64,000 nucleotides of DNA, from contig NZ_BAABWS010000003.1 of NCBI RefSeq assembly GCF_040371945.1, forward strand, positions 62,001 through 126,000, written 5' to 3'. This DNA is from Litorivita sp040371945 (GTDB lineage Bacteria > Pseudomonadota > Alphaproteobacteria > Rhodobacterales > Rhodobacteraceae). Below are positions 51,500 through 59,091 of this stretch, piece by piece. Each line of letters begins with the position of its first letter. The first letter of the stretch is position 1. A program made the position numbers and the translations under genes. Below the pieces are notes generated by a model, which did not search any database, had not been told where the DNA came from, and worked only from the letters and a program-made list of their open reading frames with translations.

Positions 51500-52714
51500 T
51501 TATTTGTAGGGCAGTTCGAGAACGCGCTTGGCGATGATGTCGAGCATCACCTCCGTCGTGCCACCCTCGATCGAGTTTGCCTTGGTGCGCAGCCATTCGG
51601 AGGCAAGCTCGCCATGCGGGCTGTCCCATGCGGCGCCGTCCGATCCGGTCAGCGACATCAAAAGCTCATAGCCGCGTTTGTTCAGCTCGGTGCCCTCATA
51701 TTTGAGCATGGCCGAAGCGTGACCCACACCGCCCTTTTTCGCCATATCCTTATAGCGGTCGAGCGTCAGGCCCATGGCCATCGAATCGACCTCGTATTTC
51801 ATCGCCTCATAGCGCAGCGGCGCATTGTCCTGCAGGCCGTTTTCGTCATTCATGATCGCCCCGACCGAGCGCCCGCCAAGCGGTCCGGCGCTGCCCGAAC
51901 TGCCGATCATTTCACGCTCATGCGTCAGCAGGTGTTTGGCCACATCCCAGCCGCGGTTCAATTCGCCGACGATGCGGCTCATGCCATTGGGGTCCTGTTT
52001 TGGGACTTTGACGTTCTCGAAGAAGGTTTCGCAGAAGGGCGATTTGCCCGAGATCAGCCGAATCGGCCGCGTGGTCAGACCTTCGCTCTCCATGTCGATC
52101 AACATGAAGGAGATGCCCTTGTGCTTGGGCGCGTCGCGGTCGGTGCGGATCAAGGCGAAAATCCAGTCGGCCTTATCGGCGTAGGAGGTCCAGATTTTCT
52201 GCCCGTTGATGATCCAGTGATCGCCCTTGTCCTCGGCCCATGTCTGCACATTGGCCAGATCCGACCCCGCACCCGGCTCGGAATAGCCTTGGCACCAGCG
52301 AATCTCGCCGCGGGTGATTTGCGGCAGGTAGTGTTTTTTCTGCTCTTCGGTGCCAAAGGCCAAGAGCGCCGGCCCGAGCATCCAGATGCCAAAGCTTTGC
52401 AAAGGCACCGGCGCGCCCGCAGCTTTCAGCTCTTCGTGATAAATTTTGACCTGAGCGCGCGACAGACCTGCGCCGCCATAGGCCTTGGGCCAGCTTGGGG
52501 CGGTCATCCCGACCTCGGCCGCGGCCTCCATCCAGTTACGTTGCGTCGCGGAGGCGAAATTGAAGTTACGACCCCCCCAGCAGATGGCATTATCGGTCCC
52601 AGGAGCGATGGCAGTAGCGTCCTGCGAACGCCCCCGAAGGTCGCTTGCGCAGTGGGCGTTAATCCACTCACGAATCTGTGTCCGAAACGCCTCTAAATCC
52701 TCAGAAAACTCCAT
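51500..52714 (-). CDS. Acyl-CoA dehydrogenase, large-subunit type
   Basis: A 404-residue FAD-dependent acyl-CoA dehydrogenase: WCQGYSEPGAGSDLANVQTW, IINGQKIWTSYADKAD and the C-terminal SIEGGTTEVMLDIIAKRVL. It is the first gene of the minus-strand series and is divergent from the liv importer, with 142 bases between the start codons. A promoter with TTGTCA and TATTCT 17 bases apart (52752-52780) and an operator-like site overlap this gap. It is the presumed partner of the 377-residue subunit. Confidence 0.92.
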   Translation of the reverse strand: MEFSEDLEAFRTQIREWINAHCASDLRGRSQDATAIAPGTDNAICWGGRNFNFASATQRNWMEAAAEVGMTAPSWPKAYGGAGLSRAQVKIYHEELKAAGAPVPLQSFGIWMLGPALLAFGTEEQKKHYLPQITRGEIRWCQGYSEPGAGSDLANVQTWAEDKGDHWIINGQKIWTSYADKADWIFALIRTDRDAPKHKGISFMLIDMESEGLTTRPIRLISGKSPFCETFFENVKVPKQDPNGMSRIVGELNRGWDVAKHLLTHEREMIGSSGSAGPLGGRSVGAIMNDENGLQDNAPLRYEAMKYEVDSMAMGLTLDRYKDMAKKGGVGHASAMLKYEGTELNKRGYELLMSLTGSDGAAWDSPHGELASEWLRTKANSIEGGTTEVMLDIIAKRVLELPYK

Positions 52715-52740
52715 CAGTCGGCTCCTCCCTGCGCGTGATG

Positions 52741-52756
52741 TTTCGCTGTGCAGAAT
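52741..52756 (-). promoter_or_regulatory. Operator-like site shared with the 38762 palindrome
   Basis: On the minus strand it reads ATTCTGCACAGCGAAA, matching ATTTTGCACAGCAAAA of the site at 38762-38780 in 14 of 16 bases. It overlaps the -10 box of the minus-strand promoter, a position that suits repression. Confidence 0.55.
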
Positions 52757-52780
52757 AGAATTTCACTGATCTATTGACAA
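52752..52780 (-). promoter_or_regulatory. Promoter of the minus-strand acyl-CoA dehydrogenase series
   Basis: On the minus strand TTGTCA (52775-52780) and TATTCT (52752-52757) are 17 bases apart. Its -35 box occupies nearly the same bases as that of the plus-strand promoter for the liv genes. Confidence 0.5.
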
Positions 52781-52802
52781 GCGGGCTTTCTCGACATTTG
52801 AT
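52774..52802 (+). promoter_or_regulatory. Promoter of the liv importer genes
   Basis: TTGACA (52774-52779) and TTTGAT (52797-52802) are 17 bases apart, about 55 bases before the substrate-binding protein start. The -35 box is a perfect match; the -10 box matches four of six bases. Confidence 0.55.
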
Positions 52803-52856
52803 CAGGGACGGAAGCGCCCGAACGGTTGGGCGTTTACGAAATGGGAGGACTACCAA

Positions 52857-54092
52857 ATGAAATTGATGAAATCCGCGGCCCTCGCCGCAGCGATGGCATT
52901 CGCCGCAGCCGGCGCATCGGCTGATACACTGAAAATCGCCTTTATTGACCCGCTTTCCGGCCCCTTCGGCCCCTCGGGCGACGCTGGCTTGAAAGAGTGG
53001 GTTTACGCCGCAGACGTCGTGAACGCCGCTGGCGGTATCGGCGGTCAGCAGGTTGAAATCGTTGGCTATGACAACAAAATCAACCCCAAAGAATCGCTCG
53101 TCCAGTTGCAAAAAGCGCTCGACAACGGCATCCGCTACGTTGCGCAAGGAAACGGTTCGGCTGTTGCATCGGCTCTGATCGACGCAATCGACAAGCACAA
53201 CAAGCGTAACCCTGGCGACGAGGTTTTGTTCCTCAACTACGCCGCGGTTGACCCGTCCTTCACCAACGACCGTTGCATGTTCTACCACTTCCGCTTTGAC
53301 GCGGATGCGGACATGAAAATGGCGGCTGTGACCGACTGGATCAAAGAGCAAGAAGACATCAAATCGGTCTACATCATCGGTCAGGACTACTCCTTCGGTA
53401 AGGCCGTTGCCGCTGCTGCGGTGTCGAACCTCGAAGCAAAACGCCCCGACCTTGAAATCGTCGGCAACGAGCTGCACCCGCTGGGCAAAGTCAAAGACTT
53501 CACCCCCTACGTGCAGAAAATCATCTCGTCGGGCGCAGATGCGATCATCACCGGCAACTGGGGTGCGGACATGGTTTTGCTCGTCAAAGCCGCGATCACC
53601 GCAGGGTTTGACGGCCCGATCCTGACCTACTACGGCGGCTCGCTTGGTGCGGCTGTTGCAATGGGTGAAGGCGCCACGGGCCAAGTGATGGCCATCGTCG
53701 AGGGCAACACCAACCTCGAAACCACGCCTGAGCAAGATGCCTACATCGACGCTTACGAGAAAGCCTATCCGGACAACAACTACTACTACCACCGGATCCA
53801 CAACGCGATGAACATGTTCAAAATGGCGGCAGACAAAGCCGGCAGCACGGCGCCCAAAGATGTCGCCTTTGCTCTTGAAGGCATGGAGTATGACAGCCCC
53901 TATGGTAAAGTCACCATGCGCGCTGACAACCACCAGATCCTTCAGCCGCTGTTCATGTCGACCTTCTCGGACAACGTGAAGCGCGGTGTTGAAAAGCTGC
54001 CTTTGGGTTGGGCTTCGGGTGACGGCGACCGTATCGAACCGGAAGCAACTGCTCTGGAAACCACTTGCAACATGGAACGTCCGGCCAAATAA
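52857..54092 (+). CDS. Branched-chain amino acid-type ABC transporter, substrate-binding protein (LivK-like)
   Basis: A 411-residue periplasmic binding protein with signal peptide MKLMKSAALAAAMAFAAAGA and mature start DTLKIAFIDPLSGPFGPSG, typical of the LivJ/LivK/HAAT family. It delivers ligand to the permeases and ATPases encoded downstream. Relatives bind amino acids, urea, aromatic acids or short carboxylates. Given the surrounding acyl-CoA genes, a carboxylic acid is as likely as an amino acid here. GGGAGG upstream of the ATG is a strong ribosome-binding site, fitting high expression. Confidence 0.9.
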   Translation: MKLMKSAALAAAMAFAAAGASADTLKIAFIDPLSGPFGPSGDAGLKEWVYAADVVNAAGGIGGQQVEIVGYDNKINPKESLVQLQKALDNGIRYVAQGNGSAVASALIDAIDKHNKRNPGDEVLFLNYAAVDPSFTNDRCMFYHFRFDADADMKMAAVTDWIKEQEDIKSVYIIGQDYSFGKAVAAAAVSNLEAKRPDLEIVGNELHPLGKVKDFTPYVQKIISSGADAIITGNWGADMVLLVKAAITAGFDGPILTYYGGSLGAAVAMGEGATGQVMAIVEGNTNLETTPEQDAYIDAYEKAYPDNNYYYHRIHNAMNMFKMAADKAGSTAPKDVAFALEGMEYDSPYGKVTMRADNHQILQPLFMSTFSDNVKRGVEKLPLGWASGDGDRIEPEATALETTCNMERPAK

Positions 54093-54164
54093 GCCTTCGT
54101 TTCTACTGTAAATCAGGGTGTCGTGCGCCAGCCGTGCGGCACCTTCTTTTCTAAAGAGGTTTCT

Positions 54165-55097
54165 ATGGAAACGTTCGTACCCTCGCTCCTGAACGGGGTG
54201 ATCTACGGCCTCCTGTTGTTCATGCTGTCCAGCGGTCTGACGCTGATCTTCAGTATGATGGGAGTGCTGAACTTCGCCCACGCCAGCTTCTATATGCTTG
54301 GCGCTTATTTTGCCTTCACGATTACGCAAAGTACCAACTTCTGGTTCGCCCTGATCCTTGCGCCCATCCTTGTCGGATTGGTCGGTGCCGGTGTCGAGAA
54401 ATGGGGGCTGCGAAAGGTCCATGCCAACGGGCATGTGGCCGAATTGCTGTTTACCTTCGGTCTGGCCTATCTGATCGACGAAGTCGTGAAAATCATCTGG
54501 GGCCGCAACGCGGTGGATTACCGCGTGCCCGAGTTCCTCGATTTCACCATTTTCGAACTTTACGGCTCGGACTATCCCGCATACCGGATTTTCATGCTCT
54601 TCGTGGCGATCTCGATGTTGGTGGCGCTTTGGTTCTTGCTCAAAAAGACCCGCGCAGGCCTGATCATCCAAGCCGCTTTGACCCACCCGCATATGGTCGG
54701 TCACCTCGGGCATAACGTTCCGCGCATCTTTATGACGGTCTTTGGTGCGGGCTGTGCTCTGGCCGGTCTGGCCGGTGTGATTGGCGGCAACTACCTCGTC
54801 ACCGACCCCGCGATGGCGGCCTTTATGGGCCCGATTGTCTTCGTTGTGGTCGTGGTCGGCGGTATGGGCAGCCTCGAAGGAGCCTTTGTCGCCTCGCTTT
54901 TGCTTGGCCTCTTGCAGACCTTCGCCATCTCCGTAGATGCAACCTTTGCCGATATCTTCGGGTTCCTCGGCCTTGCGGCCACCAGCGAAGTGGGAAGTAT
55001 CTCTATCTCCTCGCTCGCCCCGATGATTCCCTTCCTCCTGCTCGTTCTGATCTTGATGGTCCGTCCGCGCGGCTTGATGGGAGACCGTGAGTTTTGA
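54165..55097 (+). CDS. Branched-chain amino acid-type ABC transporter permease (LivH-like)
   Basis: A 310-residue LivH-type inner-membrane permease with about eight helices (METFVPSLLNGVIYGLLLFM, FSMMGVLNFAHASFYMLGAY). The conserved GMGSLEGAFVASLLLG loop contacts the ATPases. The start is ATG 54165, seven bases after GAGG. The 72-base gap after the binding-protein gene may allow differential expression. Its stop overlaps the start of the second permease gene. Confidence 0.93.
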   Translation: METFVPSLLNGVIYGLLLFMLSSGLTLIFSMMGVLNFAHASFYMLGAYFAFTITQSTNFWFALILAPILVGLVGAGVEKWGLRKVHANGHVAELLFTFGLAYLIDEVVKIIWGRNAVDYRVPEFLDFTIFELYGSDYPAYRIFMLFVAISMLVALWFLLKKTRAGLIIQAALTHPHMVGHLGHNVPRIFMTVFGAGCALAGLAGVIGGNYLVTDPAMAAFMGPIVFVVVVVGGMGSLEGAFVASLLLGLLQTFAISVDATFADIFGFLGLAATSEVGSISISSLAPMIPFLLLVLILMVRPRGLMGDREF

Positions 55098-56365
55098 CCG
55101 ATATGACACAAAAATACGCAGCTCTGGCGCCCACCTCGGCCCAGAAATTCCGTCAACGCATCGTGCCTTTGATCCTCTTGGCCGTCGTGTTGGCGATCAT
55201 CCCGATGTTTGGACCGTCGCGCACGGTCTATTCCTTGCTCAACGCGATGGGCATCAACATCGTCTTTGCCCTCAGCTATAACATGCTGCTCGGGCGCGGC
55301 GGTCTGCTGTCCTTTGGCCATGCGGTCTATTTCGGGCTTGGCGGTTTTGCCGCTGTGCACGCGATGGGCGCAATCGGCGATGCCGAGAGCGGCTTTTGGG
55401 CGAACTATCCGGTGTTCTTCTTGCCCGTCATCGGCTTTGCCGGCGGTGCTTTGGCCGGTTTCATCATCGGTTGGCCCTCGTGCAAACGTGCCGGCACACC
55501 CTTTGCCATGATCTCCCTCGGCATTGCCGAATTGATCGCGGCGGCGGGCTTTATGTTCGGCTCGATCTTCGGCGGCGAAGAAGGCGTTTCGGCGGACCGT
55601 ATGGTCGGCACGGAATTTGCCGGATTGTCCCTTGGTCCGATCAGCGACGTCTATTGGTTCATCGCCTTTTGGACCGTCGTCGGCGTGATGGGCATGTTCG
55701 CCTTCACCCGCACGCCTTTGGGCAAATTGTCCGAAGCCACGCGCGACAACCCCGAGCGGGTCGAGTTTATCGGCTATAACCCGACGCGCGTGCGCTATCT
55801 GGTGTTCATCTTCGCGGGGGCCTTTGCCGGTCTGTCCGGCGGGATGGCGGCCGTGAACTACGAGATCTTCACACCCGAAGCTCTGTCGCTCGCGCCCTCC
55901 GGTCTGGTCCTCTTGATGGCCTATATCGGCGGTATCCGCTACTTCACCGGTCCGATCCTCGGTGCGATCTTGCTGACCTATATGCAATCCATGCTGTCGG
56001 ATTACACCGAAGCTTGGCTGCTCTATCTCGGTCTGCTTTTCGTGTGCATCGTGATGTTCGCACCTGGCGGTCTGGGCGGTGTGCTCTACGGCTTCACCGA
56101 TGCGCTGCGCAGCGGCAAATTGGGCGAGATGATGGGCAAATGGGCCGGTCAGGTCTTCGGCGCGGCTTTGGCCTTGTTCGGCATGATCATTCTGGTCGAA
56201 GTCGCCGTCTATTGGTCCAACGGCTTTGGCGAGACATTCGAGCCTTACGGTTTGCACCTGACCTTTAGCAATCCGCTGACTTGGGTCTTGATCGTGGTGC
56301 CGCTCGCGGCAGGGATCTACATCCTGCGCCGTCTGGCCACTAAAGAAGAAGGGGTGATCGCATGA
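55094..56365 (+). CDS. Branched-chain amino acid-type ABC transporter permease (LivM-like)
   Basis: A 423-residue LivM-type permease (ALSYNMLLGRGGLLSFGHAV, GWPSCKRAGTPFAMISLGIA, RDNPERVEFIGYN), longer at the C-terminus than E. coli LivM by two extra helices. It partners the LivH-type protein. The start is a TTG overlapping the livH-like stop (TTGA), or an ATG nine bases further (55103); I used the longer form. Its end overlaps the first ATPase gene by four bases. Confidence 0.88.
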   Translation: MTDMTQKYAALAPTSAQKFRQRIVPLILLAVVLAIIPMFGPSRTVYSLLNAMGINIVFALSYNMLLGRGGLLSFGHAVYFGLGGFAAVHAMGAIGDAESGFWANYPVFFLPVIGFAGGALAGFIIGWPSCKRAGTPFAMISLGIAELIAAAGFMFGSIFGGEEGVSADRMVGTEFAGLSLGPISDVYWFIAFWTVVGVMGMFAFTRTPLGKLSEATRDNPERVEFIGYNPTRVRYLVFIFAGAFAGLSGGMAAVNYEIFTPEALSLAPSGLVLLMAYIGGIRYFTGPILGAILLTYMQSMLSDYTEAWLLYLGLLFVCIVMFAPGGLGGVLYGFTDALRSGKLGEMMGKWAGQVFGAALALFGMIILVEVAVYWSNGFGETFEPYGLHLTFSNPLTWVLIVVPLAAGIYILRRLATKEEGVIA

Positions 56366-57135
56366 GCGAGAACGCAATTTCTCTCCAAGGTCTGACCAAA
56401 AGCTTCGGTCCGGCCAAGATCATCCAAGGCGTTGATCTGGACATCAAAGCCGGTGAACGCCATGCGATCATCGGGCCGAACGGGGCGGGCAAATCCACCC
56501 TCTTCAACTTGATCTCGGGTCTTTACACCCCCACCTCGGGCAGCGTGAAGCTGCGCGGGGAGGAGATCGGCGGCGTGCCGCCCTTCAAGATCAACCGCAT
56601 GGGCCTGTCGCGCAGCTTTCAGGTCTCGAACATCTTCGCAAACATGACCGTGCGCGAAAATGTCCGTTGCGGCGTGCTCTACTCCATGGGCTATGGCTAC
56701 AGCTTCCTGCGCAATATCGGTAATCTCAAGGAAGTGTCTGAAAAGACCGCTGAAATCCTTGAGAGCGTCGGGCTGATCGACAAGGCGAACCTGCCTGCTG
56801 TCCTTCTGCCCTATGCCGATCAGCGGACGCTGGAGATCGCGATCACCATCGCGGGCGGGGCGGATGTTATCCTCCTCGACGAGCCGACGGCGGGCATGTC
56901 CCACTCGGAAACCGACCGTGCGGTCGAGTTGATCACCAAGGCGACCGAAGGCAAAACGCTCATCATCGTGGAACATGATATGGGCGTGGTCTTCAACTTG
57001 GCCGACCGCATCTCGGTGCTTGTCTATGGCGAAATCATCGCCACCGGCAAACCCGAAGAGGTGCGCGGCGATCCCAAGGTTCGCGAAGCCTACCTCGGCG
57101 ACGAAGCCGATGACATCGAAGGAGACGCGGCATGA
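56362..57135 (+). CDS. Branched-chain amino acid-type ABC transporter ATP-binding protein (LivG-like)
   Basis: A 257-residue ATPase with intact Walker A (IGPNGAGKSTLF), Walker B (DVILLDEPTAGMS) and H-loop (IIVEHDMGVVF). In the LSGGQ position it has the shortened ADQRTLEIAITIA typical of LivG relatives. The AGMSHSET segment after Walker B is characteristic of LivG. It overlaps both neighbouring genes by four bases, so the transporter subunits are translationally coupled. Confidence 0.92.
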   Translation: MSENAISLQGLTKSFGPAKIIQGVDLDIKAGERHAIIGPNGAGKSTLFNLISGLYTPTSGSVKLRGEEIGGVPPFKINRMGLSRSFQVSNIFANMTVRENVRCGVLYSMGYGYSFLRNIGNLKEVSEKTAEILESVGLIDKANLPAVLLPYADQRTLEIAITIAGGADVILLDEPTAGMSHSETDRAVELITKATEGKTLIIVEHDMGVVFNLADRISVLVYGEIIATGKPEEVRGDPKVREAYLGDEADDIEGDAA

Positions 57136-57854
57136 GCACAGCAGCAGCCACAGAGCCGATGCTGAAGGTCAACGACCTGCATGCATTCTATGGCAAAAGC
57201 CACGTTCTGCGCGGCGTCAACATGGAGATCATGCCTGGTGAGGTGATCGCGCTTTTGGGCCGCAATGGCGTGGGTCGTTCGACCACCGCCAAAGCGATCA
57301 TGGGCGAGGTCGCACCGCGCGGCGAGATCACCTTCAAAGGGCAGGTGATTTCGGGGTTTGAAAGCCACAAGATCGCCGGTCTCGGCCTCGGCTATGTGCC
57401 CGAAAGCCGTGACATCTTCCCGACGATGTCGGTGCGTCAGAACCTGATCCTTGGCATCAAGAACATGAAGGTGCCGGGGAAATATTCAGTCGATGACATG
57501 CTCGATATGTTCCCCAACCTGCGCGCGCGGGCGGATAATGCCGCCGGTGTTCTGTCGGGCGGGGAAAAGCAGATGTTGACCATGTGCCGGACCCTGATGG
57601 GCGATCCGGAATTGATCATCATCGACGAGCCGACCGAAGGCCTTGCGCCCAAGATCGTGCAGCAGATCGGCGATATGATCGCCGAGATTGCGAAAACCGG
57701 CGTGTCTATCTTGCTGGTCGAACAAAAGCTGTCGATTGCCCTGCGCATCGCGGATCGGGTCTATGTCATGGGCCACGGCGAGATCGTCTATGGCGGCACG
57801 CCCGAAGAGTTCAAAACCCGTGACGACATCAAAAAGGAATGGCTCGAGGTCTGA
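57132..57854 (+). CDS. Branched-chain amino acid-type ABC transporter ATP-binding protein (LivF-like) with Arg in Walker A
   Basis: A 240-residue LivF-type ATPase. The signature LSGGEKQMLTMCR, Walker B LIIIDEPTEGLAP and H-loop region LLVEQKLSIALR are normal. The Walker A motif, however, reads GRNGVGRST: residue 49 is arginine (CGT, 57276-57278) where a lysine is expected. ATP hydrolysis at this site may be slowed or rely on the LivG-like partner; some LivF relatives carry the same change, as I recall. It ends the importer operon, followed by a terminator. Confidence 0.9.
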   Translation: MSTAAATEPMLKVNDLHAFYGKSHVLRGVNMEIMPGEVIALLGRNGVGRSTTAKAIMGEVAPRGEITFKGQVISGFESHKIAGLGLGYVPESRDIFPTMSVRQNLILGIKNMKVPGKYSVDDMLDMFPNLRARADNAAGVLSGGEKQMLTMCRTLMGDPELIIIDEPTEGLAPKIVQQIGDMIAEIAKTGVSILLVEQKLSIALRIADRVYVMGHGEIVYGGTPEEFKTRDDIKKEWLEV

Positions 57855-57875
57855 TCCTCGCGCCCGACCAAACCG

Positions 57876-57905
57876 AAAACCCCGCTGGAAACAGCGGGGT
57901 TTTTT
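57876..57905 (+). terminator. Rho-independent terminator of the liv operon
   Basis: AAAACCCCGCTG (57876-57887) pairs with CAGCGGGGTTTT (57892-57903) around a GAAA tetraloop, followed by more T. It ends the importer transcript and may also serve the thioesterase gene from the other side. Confidence 0.95.
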
Positions 57906-57926
57906 CGTTTGGGCGCGCCGCCCCGC

Positions 57927-58427
57927 CTAAGCGCCAGGCAGCTTCGAGATAAAGCAGCTTGAAGTGCCAAGCGCGATCAGCTTGCCGTTTTTGTCTTCGA
58001 TCCGGCCTTCGGAATTGGCGATGGTGCGCCCGCGGGTGACCACGGTGGCGATGCATCGCACCTGTCCGGTTTTGGGGGTGAGGGGGCGGATGAATTTCAC
58101 CGATGTGTCCATCGACACCATGCCTTCGCCCACGGCGCAGGTGCTATGGACCGCGCATCCGAGCGCCGAATCGAGCATCGACATGGCCCATCCGCCATGC
58201 ACCATGCCCAGCGGGTTGAGATGCGCCTCGGAGGCTTGCCCGCGAAATTCGACCTCGCCCTCTTCGATCCTATGCAGCCAAGCGTTCATCGTCACGCCCA
58301 TGGACGGGGCTGGGAGGGCACCCTCCATAATCGCTTGAAGATACGCTTGGCCGCTCAGTTGTGCGATCTGGTCAAAAGAGGTCATGCCAACGGCGTTTAA
58401 CTTGGGTCTTGGAACTTCGTCGAACAT
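57927..58427 (-). CDS. PaaI-family hotdog thioesterase
   Basis: A 166-residue hotdog thioesterase (EAHLNPLGMVHGGWAMSMLD with the HGG motif, MDTSVKFIRPLTPKTGQVRC). It should hydrolyse an acyl- or aryl-CoA. AAGGAA six bases before the ATG supports the start. It is divergent from a MarR-type regulator; two palindromes in the 63-base gap suggest that this regulator controls it. A role in relieving build-up of CoA esters would fit the neighbourhood. Confidence 0.88.
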   Translation of the reverse strand: MFDEVPRPKLNAVGMTSFDQIAQLSGQAYLQAIMEGALPAPSMGVTMNAWLHRIEEGEVEFRGQASEAHLNPLGMVHGGWAMSMLDSALGCAVHSTCAVGEGMVSMDTSVKFIRPLTPKTGQVRCIATVVTRGRTIANSEGRIEDKNGKLIALGTSSCFISKLPGA

Positions 58428-58444
58428 GGCCTATTCCTTCATTA

Positions 58445-58458
58445 GATGCATATGCATC
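58445..58458. promoter_or_regulatory. First MarR-type palindrome
   Basis: GATGCATATGCATC is a perfect 14-base palindrome in the gap between the thioesterase and MarR genes. Its centre is exactly 20 bases from the centre of the second site. Confidence 0.65.
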
Positions 58459-58464
58459 GAAACA

Positions 58465-58478
58465 CATGTATATGCATG
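58465..58478. promoter_or_regulatory. Second MarR-type palindrome
   Basis: CATGTATATGCATG is a near-perfect palindrome with the same central TATATGCAT pattern. It lies 13 bases before the MarR start codon, two helical turns from the first site. Confidence 0.6.
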
Positions 58479-58490
58479 GAGTCAATGTAG

Positions 58491-59006
58491 ATGAGTATGC
58501 ATGGAAATACTGACGCTGCGTCGGATGACGCACCACAACTCAGCGACGCGATGTCGCCGGAGCTGGCCGAATTGATGTCGGGCAGCTGTTATTGCCTTGC
58601 CACGCGGCGCGCCTCGCGGCGGATGATCCGCATCTATGACGCCGAACTGGCGGCGCTGGGGCTGACGATCTCGCAACTGGCGACGCTGGCATGGGTCAAG
58701 GCGCTGCGCAAACCGACAGTGCAGCGCATCGCCGATTTGATGGAGATGGATCAATCCGCCCTGTCGCGCGGTTTGATGCCCTTGGAACGCGCCGAGATGA
58801 TCACCTCGGCCCCCGATCCCGATGACAAACGCCGCCGCCTCTTGGGCCTGACGGCGGCGGGCGAGGCGGCCTTGGAGCAAGGCGCGGTGGCATGGGCGCG
58901 CGCACAAAGGCGCATCGAGGCCGAGCAAAGCGCGCCCGAAGGCGAATTGGCCGCGCTCTTCACCCGCATCAACGCGCTGGCCCAAGCTGGCCGCGCGGAC
59001 GAATAG
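58491..59006 (+). CDS. MarR family transcriptional regulator
   Basis: A 171-residue winged-helix regulator. The DNA-binding part is IADLMEMDQSALSRGLMPLE followed by the wing DPDDKRRRLLGLTAAGEAAL, which is diagnostic of MarR. Two cysteines occur in GSCYCLATRRASRRM before it. MarR proteins usually repress a divergent gene and respond to a phenolic or CoA-linked ligand. Start codons at 58491 and 58497 are both possible; the latter lies in a third half-site like the two palindromes. Confidence 0.9.
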   Translation: MSMHGNTDAASDDAPQLSDAMSPELAELMSGSCYCLATRRASRRMIRIYDAELAALGLTISQLATLAWVKALRKPTVQRIADLMEMDQSALSRGLMPLERAEMITSAPDPDDKRRRLLGLTAAGEAALEQGAVAWARAQRRIEAEQSAPEGELAALFTRINALAQAGRADE

Positions 59007-59045
59007 CGCACAGGGCCGCAAGAGCGCCCGCAGCGCCAAACGCAA

Positions 59046-59069
59046 AAGGGCGCCCCTTGGGGCGCCCTT
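59046..59069 (-). terminator. Terminator between the MarR and acyl-CoA ligase genes
   Basis: AAGGGCGCCCCT and AGGGGCGCCCTT form a 24-base perfect palindrome. On the minus strand TTTTGCGTTTGG follows, so it probably ends the ligase transcript; on the plus strand it lies 39 bases after the MarR stop. Confidence 0.75.
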
Positions 59070-59091
59070 CGCAAGATTGTGAGCGTCCGCC

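Noticed and set aside
52701..55109. 802-codon antisense frame opposite the liv binding-protein and permease genes
   Set aside because: The translation is compositionally odd (Asp/Glu/His/Arg-rich), with no domain recognised, and it covers genes whose identity is clear.
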